From NCBI RefSeq assembly GCF_023078275.1, contig NC_062990.1, positions 3,117,501 through 3,181,500 of the forward strand: a DNA stretch of 64,000 nucleotides, in the 5' to 3' direction. The translations under genes were made by a program, and so were the position numbers. Positions 56,966 to 64,000 of this stretch are shown piece by piece. Position 1 is the first letter of the stretch; every line of letters starts with the position of its first letter. This stretch comes from Leguminivora glycinivorella. Lineage: Eukaryota; Arthropoda; Insecta; Lepidoptera; Tortricidae. Below the pieces are notes generated by a model. The model saw only the letters and a list, made by a program, of their open reading frames with translations. It was not told the DNA's origin and searched no databases.

Positions 56966-57195
56966 AGTTCTAATGAACACAAGTTAAATTATAATCTATT
57001 GAAATTATTTCAACTTGTGCTGTCTTAAAGTAGTCACACTACTATGTATATAAATTAAAACCGAAATAAATTACACATATGAAAGAAAAAGTGACCAAGT
57101 CCTCTGGTTCTGGTGGCTGGTTCGATTCCAGCCGCAGGCACCAGAGGACTTGGTCACTTTTTCTTTCATATGTGTAATTTATTTCGGTTTTAATT
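56966..57195 (+). mobile_element. tRNA-derived snapback retroposon, copy 2
   Basis: Perfect 56-bp arms (57053-57108 and 57140-57195) and a 31-nt loop containing a perfect T-arm GGCTGG-TTCGATT-CCAGCC. The leader (from CTAATGAACA) has the hairpin CACAAGTT/AACTTGTG and AAGTAGTCACACTACTAT. Its 15-bp target duplication TCATTTTAGACAGTT sits at 52721-52735 and 57195-57209, so Penelope 2 entered after it. The arms correspond to copy 1 (ACCAGWGG...TTTTTTCTTTC...TATTTCRRTTT) but have changed in step on both sides. Confidence 0.75.
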
Positions 57196-57249
57196 CATTT
57201 TAGACAGTTTAGAGAAATCGGCCACTAGATCACGAGCATCAATAAATAT

Positions 57250-57350
57250 GTTTTTTTTTATGGGATAGGAGGCAAACGAGCAGACCGGTCACCTGGTGGT
57301 AAGCGATCACTACCGCCCATGGACATTCGAAACACCAGAGGTGTTTTCAG
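57250..57350 (-). repeat. Dispersed repeat (GGCAAACGAGCAGACCGGTC)
   Basis: GGCAAACGAGCAGACCGGTC, ACCTGGTGGTAAGCGATCAC and CCGCCCATGGACATTC after a T run; a common moth repeat, judged minus strand from its poly(T) start. Confidence 0.55.
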
Positions 57351-58440
57351 ATTGAGACTTTGCCAGGATTAATGTTGCAGCATTATTAATGTTATTGCCT
57401 GAATTTTTGACATTTGAGGGCAATGATTTTTTGCTGCAATATTAGTATTACTGTAAAAAACTAATGATAAATTCAAAATAAATTTAAGTTTTCTAAATAG
57501 CTCAAAGATCGTTTTGGTTGCCCAAACTCAATGTCAAAATTGACTTCGGTTCGGGATTTTTGACATTTGTAACGGGAATGCCAGCAGTTGGGAAGAATAT
57601 CGTTCAAAATTCGTGTAGCATTCCTTGCAGTAAAACTGATGTAGCTTGCATATGAATAGTATCTTTATCTGCTCATACTAATTGCCACTGTAAAATTCAT
57701 GAAATGCAATTAGGGATCGTCTTATAATGCCTATTACTTATTCATGTGCATGAGATAGTTGATAACCAAGATCATCATCCTCTTGCCCTTATACCTGTTC
57801 CATACATTTATACCATCCGTCATCTCATCATTAACAGAACTTGCCTACGTTTCTTAGTAATGTCATGTTGTTTTTATTTATTGTATATGTCATATATATG
57901 TATGTATGTGTATTTAAGGTATATTTAATTATGCAAATGGTATGTATGTGTGTTTTTGTTGTTTTTCTCTATATTTTTGTTCTTGCACTACCTGTTAGCT
58001 TTCTTTCTGTTCTATGTTTTCAAGCTACCCAAAGGTTGTCTGGAAGAGATCGCTTTTTAGCTATAAGACCGCCAGTTCTTACCTAGTTATACTCTCACTT
58101 AACATTATTTATAATGTTACATGTAAAATGGTGCAATAAGGAATATTTTACTTACTTACTTTATAGGCCATCCACCTCTTGCACAATGTCAAGGATCATA
58201 GCAAAATGCCTTAAATTATCTAATTTGATAAACAGAATCGACCGCTGTAACCCTTTGAAGGTCCATGTTTAATTTGGATTGGGTAGTATTAATATGTCTC
58301 CCTAAATGGGAAGCATTATATGGAACTTTAAAGTAAGTTTAATTAACATTGGAACGTGAATTTTAAACACAAATCAGATTATTTGTAAATCAATAATTGG
58401 TTGTTTGGTACGGCTTTGATGGACCCTCCATTTCTAAGTC
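57351..58440. other. Intron 5, no gene recognised
   Basis: AT-rich; contains only the LINE-tail fragment at 57769-57838 (ATCATCATCCTCTTGCCCTT). Confidence 0.4.
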
Positions 58441-58442
58441 TT

Positions 58443-58571
58443 AGGGCCGGTTGCATCAAACCGTCTGTCACCGTTAAAGCGTTCGTTAAATTTGATTGTA
58501 TGGGAAGTTCCATAGACGTCGGCTGCGTGACGATGATGTGTCTGTCAAATGTGGTTGATGCAACTGGCCCT
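58443..58571. mobile_element. MITE AGGGCCGGTTGCATCAAACC
   Basis: 129 bp with ends AGGGCCGGTTGCATCAAACC / GGTTGATGCAACTGGCCCT; interior CGTTAAATTTGATTGTATGG. Non-coding. Confidence 0.75.
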
Positions 58572-58638
58572 TAACTAGAATCAGGTAAATAATTCGCTTA
58601 GTAGGTAGATGCAAGCATGTTTCCGTCTTACGCCGTGT

Positions 58639-58762
58639 CTTGCGTGAGCGACGGTCGCGCGACCGTCGCCATCGCGTCTCATACTTCCATATCGATAAGG
58701 TTTGATTTCGTATGCGTCGCATCGCCGTCGCGCGACCATCGTGCGACCGTCACCCACGCAAG
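58639..58762. mobile_element. CG-rich palindromic MITE
   Basis: CTTGCGTGAGCGACGGTCGC ... GCGACCGTCACCCACGCAAG, with GCGCGACCGTCG inner arms. The short minus-strand frames here are by-products of the palindrome. Confidence 0.65.
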
Positions 58763-58976
58763 CCACTGCGTTACCTTTTTATGAATGTGGCATTGAGAAG
58801 TAAACAAGAATAAAGTGGAATAAATTCTGTCTTTGGTAGGGACACTTTTGCCTTTGAGTGAGTCAGAGCGTAGGAAGTAGTGAATTCATATTAGAAAAAT
58901 CTTTTTGATTATAAACTTCGTAGCATCGTTTGCAGACATTTATATTTAATTTAATATATTATTAGTGCGTTAACAA

Positions 58977-59118
58977 GGTGGACTGATGACCTGGTGAAGG
59001 TCGCAGGAGTCCGCTGGATGCGGGTGGCGCAGGACAGGTCATTGTGGCAATCTTTGGGGGAGGCCTATGTCCAGCAGTGGACGTCTTTCGCCTGATATGA
59101 TGATGATGATGATGATGA
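58977..59118 (+). mobile_element. 5'-truncated RTE-like LINE tail with (TGA)n end
   Basis: Encodes RWTDDLVKVAGVRWMRVAQD, then RSLWQSLGEAYVQQWTSFA and a stop, followed by (ATG/TGA)n. Same protein tail type as 29927-30067, from a better-preserved source. Confidence 0.85.
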
Positions 59119-59589
59119 TTAGTGCGTTCAACGATCTTTAATACTAAACCTTACAATTTTCAATTTCCCCAATAGAGATCTGTCAAAAAGACTAATCTCA
59201 ATCAAATGAGGAATTTAATTAAACGAAAACGCAAAGTACGGACTTCATTGGCGCTAAGCTTGCACACTGAATTTGATCGAAATAGAATCTAGATTAATGC
59301 AAATGTTGCAAACGCTCCTTCTATATCTTGAATAGTAGCTGTAGAAGTATTTACTGTAGACAATTCTGGGAAAGCTAAAGAAAACTAAATACTTACTTAG
59401 GGACTTTTTAAAACTTTATATTATTTGGCGTCAACTTGTAGCCTAGTCAATAAACAAGTGTCTTCAGCAGAATAGCTTTATATGTGTATCTAAAGAAAAT
59501 AAACAATTTGATACTTAAATTAGAGACATTTCAAAAATAAAACACTATAATTGGTACCAATTAGCATAATCAAATTATTCTAATGAATC

Positions 59590-59703
59590 CCGAGGTTCCT
59601 GGTTCGAATCCTGATAATGGCATTTGTTCATGTGTGATTAATAATTAATGATGTAAATAAACTTTCATTAGAAGATTAATTATTAATCACACATGAACAA
59701 ATG
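59590..59703 (+). repeat. tRNA-derived snapback sequence, third example
   Basis: A tRNA-like 3' part (GGTTCCTGGTTCGAATCCTG) runs into CATTTGTTCATGTGTGATTA, which is repeated exactly in reverse (29-bp arms 59621-59649 and 59675-59703, loop 25 nt). The tRNA part resembles the SINE head at about 48825-48860. No target duplication recognised. Confidence 0.55.
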
Positions 59704-60104
59704 AAATAATTCATCTTTATTATTAACAGAAATAACACTTTCTATATATTTGTGTTAGGTATAGGCATGCAATAATTGCTACAACTCTTTACATGATTAA
59801 TTTCTTTGTATTTCTTAAGTTTACGTTTCAATAAATGTCGGACTATGTCGTGTAACACTAACGCCACTAAATTATACATCATTTAAATCATGAAATGAAT
59901 TAATCATAGACTTGTCAAGATATAAGGCAAAGTGTGCTTTTAATAGAAGCAAAATGCAAAGCAAGTTTATCAAAATACGATCTAAATTAATGCAGATTTT
60001 GCACCCGGATTCATAATATGGGACTTTCTTAAACTAAAGGGTTCTTCGCAGAAAGGGCATGGTTCTGCAGCATAATACTATGAAATGAGATGAAATGAAA
60101 TATT

Positions 60105-60470
60105 TATTTTCCAAGTAGGCATATTACAATGCGCTTATGAACGTCAAATAAAACTACGCCGGCTCTAACCCTACGCCTCAGCCTCGAGAAGATTTCAGTC
60201 CTCCCTCAGTTGGAGGGGGGACTGAAATCTTCCACTATGGGATCCACTATGGGACCGGCAAGAAACTCGTATTTAGAGAGCGGACAAGCCGCCGGCGAAT
60301 GTGTCGCAATTGGTAGCATAGAGTATATTGAATAGTATAAGATTTTCGATTGCAGCGCCATGTATTGTTCCTTATAGCACATAAAGGATTTAATTTTTTT
60401 ATCATCGGGGTCGAATCAGCTCCTGATTCTGAGAAGAATGAGCCCAAACACGGCCAGATCTGGTGAAATT
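60105..60470. repeat. Dispersed repeat, probably a LINE 3' region
   Basis: TATTACAATGCGCTTATGAA, CTACGCCGGCTCTAACCCTA and a hairpin GGAAGATTTCAGTCC/GGACTGAAATCTTCC (60189-60234), then CCGGCAAGAAACTCG. Assigned as a repeat from familiarity with moth sequences only. Confidence 0.4.
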
Positions 60471-61027
60471 CGATATTCGAGATTTAATTTGGAAAACGCC
60501 CAGCTACGAAAGATATTATTATCGTGAGCGTTTCGTGATTGTTTGTCTATGCACACTGTAGTGATAAAAAGGTTTCTATCGCACTTGAATCATAAACACC
60601 CTTTGGACATATAACGCCACAAGTTATTATACCTTCATTAGTATGGTCAAAGCACTTTGCATCAAACACAACGTAAATATTTTATAACTTTATCATATTT
60701 TGATACGAAATTTAATGGTTCCTGCATTTAAAATTGCTGTTTGCTTACGAAATCGTGGATTGGTTCAATATTTTTATTTTTTTATAGCTGAGGGATATTG
60801 ACACTATAAATTTAATATGAATTAATATTTACTACAAATGTTTTGCAAAAACTTTCTTGTTTAAAAGTTATCGTTATTAACGTTTTACGCCAATTCATCA
60901 TCGTTAAGATAATAAATACAGGATTCTCAGCAAAATGCTGTGTTACTTTTTTTCATGTAAGTATGTGTTATTGGTCAAAAATTGTACCATCACACAAAAT
61001 TACTGTTTTATTTTTTAATACATATAA
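60471..61027. other. Intron 5, no feature recognised
   Basis: AT-rich. A fragment resembling the GTGAGCGTTTCGTGA MITE occurs at about 60525-60540. Confidence 0.4.
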
Positions 61028-61162
61028 GTGAGTGTGTTTAGTAAAAAGTCCCACTTTATCGGTTACCATTAAGGCGAGATTTACTTTTATCTTAATATGA
61101 ATAAACTGACAAAGCGGCTTTATAAAAATCGACAAAGTGGGACGTTTTCCATGCACACTCAC
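61028..61162. mobile_element. MITE with GTGAGTGTG ends, copy 2
   Basis: Same family as 45164-45299 with its own 4-bp duplication ATAA (61024-61027 and 61163-61166). Confidence 0.8.
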
Positions 61163-61413
61163 ATAAGTGCCTTTGGAGAATAACATTAGCCAAGGAAAAA
61201 TGTAGCCTAGAAGATTTTCTTTCATCTCTAAATAATAAACGAAATTTTTAGTTATTGAAAGTGACAGAGATCAACTTTTGTGTTCCAAGAACCTACAATA
61301 ATTAGGTACGTGATATGACAGAAACTTCTGTGATTTACAATTTTTATCAATAGTTGACATCCTCTCTGTAGAATCCTTTATTTTTGACAATAAAACAATA
61401 TTTTTGTTCCCAG

Positions 61414-61522
61414 GTCAATAATAAAAATGTCACCAAAGCAGGAACACCATAACCAAACGTTCACCTGTCAAGCGCAGAACACAGCCGATCGGGCTTACCG
61501 CGCCGCTAGCATTCAAATTGAG
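61414..61522 (+). CDS. rst: rst coding exon 6: end of Ig domain 2
   Basis: The exon lies between TTGTTCCCAG (ends 61413) and GTAAGT (from 61523). It encodes the last base of R210 and residues 211-246. QEHHNQTFTCQAQNTADRAY holds the second Ig2 cysteine (C228) and an N-glycosylation sequon NQT at N223. The equivalent fly segment reads HHNTTFTCQAQNTADRTY, so the identity is very high. Outgoing phase is 0; the next exon is outside the window. Confidence 0.93.
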
Positions 61523-61619
61523 GTAAGTTATATTTTTTTTTCTTTTATAAATAAAAACACTAATATATTGTGAAATTTACCAAGTCTTCCGAATTCTTTA
61601 TTAAAGTATAAATAGTTTA

Positions 61620-61785
61620 TCCATACTAATATTATGAATGGGAAAGTGAGTGTGTCTGTTTGTTTGTCCGTCTTTCACGGCAAAACGGAGCGATGAATTG
61701 ACGTGATTTTTTACGTGGAGATAGTTGAAGGGATGGAGCGTGACATAGGCTACTTTTTGTCTCTTTATGCGCGAGCGAAGCGTAG
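61620..61785 (+). repeat. Dispersed repeat (CATACTAATATTATGAATGGG family)
   Basis: Plus copy of the family at 1771-1935, with CACGGCAAAACGGAGCGATG and GAGCGTGACATAGGCTACTT. Confidence 0.75.
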
Positions 61786-61789
61786 TTTA

Positions 61790-63000
61790 AAAAATATATC
61801 GAAAGTAAGGTTAGTACAACTTAGTTAACTCTTAAATCTAAAATATAATAAGGAATTGTACTAAATGATGCTGGCAGCATTACCGTGCCTTATCATTCTC
61901 ACCAGCTCTTCGGTCACCATTTATTATGTCTAGATTAATAATAGATTGTGACGTCGACTATATATGTACCCAACATCTATATTCATTTGTTCGTCGCTTC
62001 CAAACTAGACTGCTCCCACGATGATGTGCACAGGTGCTTTACTGAGTTGAATTATTTGCTACAGTGTTTAACAGATCTTGTTTGTTTTATATCTTAAGCA
62101 CTGTCTATGATGTTGGTTTTCTCATGACCTAGCATCGTTTCGAAAGAATCCACTTTTATTGGGTTTATCAAAGCCAAGTTCTGATTGTTGACATTAGTTA
62201 TTCTTGAAGCATAAGAATATCGTAGAATATCGTTTCTGTCGATAAAACCTCATGTAGTTGCCTCGTTTTATTTTTTTCCTCTTAAATAAATTGTAATTTT
62301 ACATCTAGATTGTGTGTTACTGGAGCTATAAAATATTTACTTATCTATTATCAATCTGTCAGTAATTGCTCAATGTCAAAAATACTCGTAGGTCGAATGA
62401 TTCAATATTTCGTATAATAATGTTTTTACAAATAATTATCTTTAATGAAAATGTTTGTGTCTTTATACTCAAGAAAAGTACCTAAATACTTTCAAAAACA
62501 TCAAAGTATCAACTTTATCTCACAAAAGTATCAAAAACGCTTGTTAAAAGTTAACTTACTTACCAGATCATAGTTACAAATATTGTCAAAGGCCTGAATC
62601 ATGTTAATAAATATTCAGATTTATCTTCAAAGAATAATTCAAATCTTTAGACCTAAAATGTAAACAAAGTTGAGTAAAAGGCACATTATTTTATGAATAT
62701 GCTAGTAGAATCTTTGATTCAAAATCTGCTTTTTGAAATTTAGCTTTATCTTCTGAAGTCTTGAGTCTTAGCTCAGGAAAGTTTTTGATCTATGTTTTAA
62801 TCTTGTCAAAGAAGTCTTTGAAAACATTATACGTTTGTTTAATAACAGTTAAAATCTTGTTTATTCTATTTTTTACATTTATTTCAATTTCTTTTGAGTT
62901 ATAATAAATCTTTGATTTATTATGCACACAATCTCTGAGTTTAGTATGTACATAACAATATCAACATCATAGTCAAATTCGAAGCTCTGTTTGGTACCTA
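61790..63000. other. Start of intron 6, no feature recognised
   Basis: AT-rich; I see no exon candidate with a conserved Ig motif. Confidence 0.4.
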
Positions 63001-63002
63001 TC

Positions 63003-63478
63003 TAGGGTTCCGTATCAAAAAGGTACAACCGGAACCCTTATGATGCGACTCTGTCCGTCTGTCTGTCCGTCTGTCACATTATTAAATATCTCGAGAACTA
63101 CTAATGCTATCAACTTTAAATTTGGAATAGTTGCGATCATTGTGAACCTCTACAAATAGAAAGTTTGTTTTTTATTTATTTATTTTAATTGTAGAAAATG
63201 GCTAAAATGAAAGGGGGCAAACTGTAAATTTAAAGTTACTGGGCCAAGTGGGGGTATCTTTAGAAACTGTACATACCAAAACTATTTTTTATATTTTTTT
63301 GTTGTGGAAAAAAATTTTTTTTTGAAGGAAAATGTAAAAAAATACCGTTCCCAAAAATTGAGTCTTGAGGGATTAGGCAAGTCTGTAGAGTTATATGAAT
63401 GACATTTGGTGATTTAACTATTGAAAGTTAGTACGGAACCCTCAGTGGGCGAGTCCGACTCGCACTTGGCTTGTTTTA
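63003..63478. repeat. Relative of the ACTACGGAACCCT repeat
   Basis: TAGGGTTCCGTATCAAAAAG at the left, a short (GTCC/GTCT) run, and GGAACCCTCAGTGGGCGAGTCCGACTCGCACTTGGC at the right. It has the same inverted AGGGTTCCGTA ends as the (GGAC)n family, but a different interior. Confidence 0.6.
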
Positions 63479-64000
63479 TTTATCTTTAAGATGAGCAAAA
63501 CTTTTTTCAATGAGGGATATATTCGTAGCGAATCAGTTTCTTAGACGCTCGATATCCAAATAGTAGTACACTAAACAAAGAATTCTAATTTATTTTTAAA
63601 GACAGTTTTTGTAAGCATTTGGTCGTTTTATTGTGACTTTTAGTGACAAACATAACAATCTATTTGAATTAATTCATGTTGCTAATGTTAAAACAGTAAT
63701 TATTCCGATTATAAGCTTCGTACAAGCTCCAAATAGCTTATGAAGTAACTTCACAGAACTCAACTTTAATCTCAACATGTTTGACTTAATTCTTAGTACA
63801 AAGATAAAACTTGTTCATAATGTTAATGTACTTTTAGCTGGTAATCTTTTGTAGAACATTGAAGGAAAACAGAACACTTAAAAAGAGGAATTCAAGGAAA
63901 TACATACCATGTATAAATAATTTATTATCACACCAGCCCGTAAAGATTTTTTCGTTCCGCAAATACGGATGAAAATATGTGCATTTTATCCACAAGATTA
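63479..64000. other. Intron 6, right edge, no feature recognised
   Basis: AT-rich; nothing recognised. Confidence 0.4.

Larger units (their letters stand above)
10867..64000 (+). other. rst: rst/kirre-like gene, 5' part (spans the window to its right edge)
   Basis: This is a gene model assembled by eye from six coding exons that join in one frame (153+151+81+152+92+109 = 738 nt, 246 codons). Every internal junction has AG at the acceptor and GT at the donor, and phases match across all five introns. The product aligns with the N-terminal two Ig domains of Drosophila Roughest and Kin-of-irre, homophilic/heterophilic adhesion receptors of the nephrin/NEPH group that act at the plasma membrane in eye patterning, axon sorting and myoblast fusion. 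Introns are about 10.3, 7.4, 17.4, 4.7 and 10.0 kb and are full of transposons. Later Ig domains, the membrane span and the cytoplasmic tail are not in the window. Rst and Kirre are close paralogues in flies, so the choice of symbol is tentative, but the family is secure. Confidence 0.9.

Overview
The window is eukaryotic and almost certainly lepidopteran (moth or butterfly). It is AT-rich. Its one cellular gene is split into short exons with consensus GT-AG sites and introns of 5 to 17 kb. The dispersed repeats are of types common in moths: (GGAC)n-bearing repeats, tRNA-derived SINEs with 16-17 bp target duplications, RTE-like LINE tails ending in (TGA)n, Penelope-like elements, Transib and hAT DNA elements, and many MITEs.

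The gene is on the plus strand and is the 5' part of an irregular chiasm C-roughest / kin-of-irre (nephrin-family) cell-adhesion receptor. Six coding exons were found (11016-11168, 21459-21609, 28969-29049, 46473-46624, 51302-51393, 61414-61522). They join in one frame to 738 nt, or 246 residues: signal peptide, a complete first Ig domain and a complete second Ig domain. The rest of the gene (further Ig domains, transmembrane segment, cytoplasmic tail) lies beyond the right edge. The exon at 10867 follows a good 3' splice site, so an upstream non-coding exon is likely.

Region by region: 1-10866 is upstream flank or first intron, filled with LINE fragments, a tRNA snapback element, MITEs and a SINE inserted into a LINE. 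Intron 1 (11169-21458) holds a hAT-type element interrupted by a palindromic Penelope-like element, then a 2.9 kb Transib element with a RAG1-like transposase broken by a frameshift. Intron 2 (21610-28968) begins with a minisatellite whose unit overlaps the end of exon 2, and this array is interrupted by a 4,259 bp non-coding transposon. Intron 3 (29050-46472) carries a second, nearly identical 4,257 bp copy and a short deletion derivative. Intron 4 holds SINEs, a tRNA-like repeat, MITEs and a Penelope-type 3' end. Intron 5 (51394-61413) contains a four-level nest: tRNA snapback element, Penelope-like element, jockey/CR1-type LINE, and a (GGAC)n repeat. Intron 6 continues past the edge.

The most unusual items are: the twin 4.26 kb elements with 7-bp target duplications and four tRNA-like modules each, placed as direct repeats on either side of an in-frame exon; tRNA-derived snapback retroposons with perfect 29-77 bp arms; hammerhead-like structures that covary between Penelope ends; and the exon-overlapping minisatellite. 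No complete mobile-element gene with all its domains was found; every element ORF is truncated or frameshifted. All family assignments come from reading motifs by eye, without any database search.
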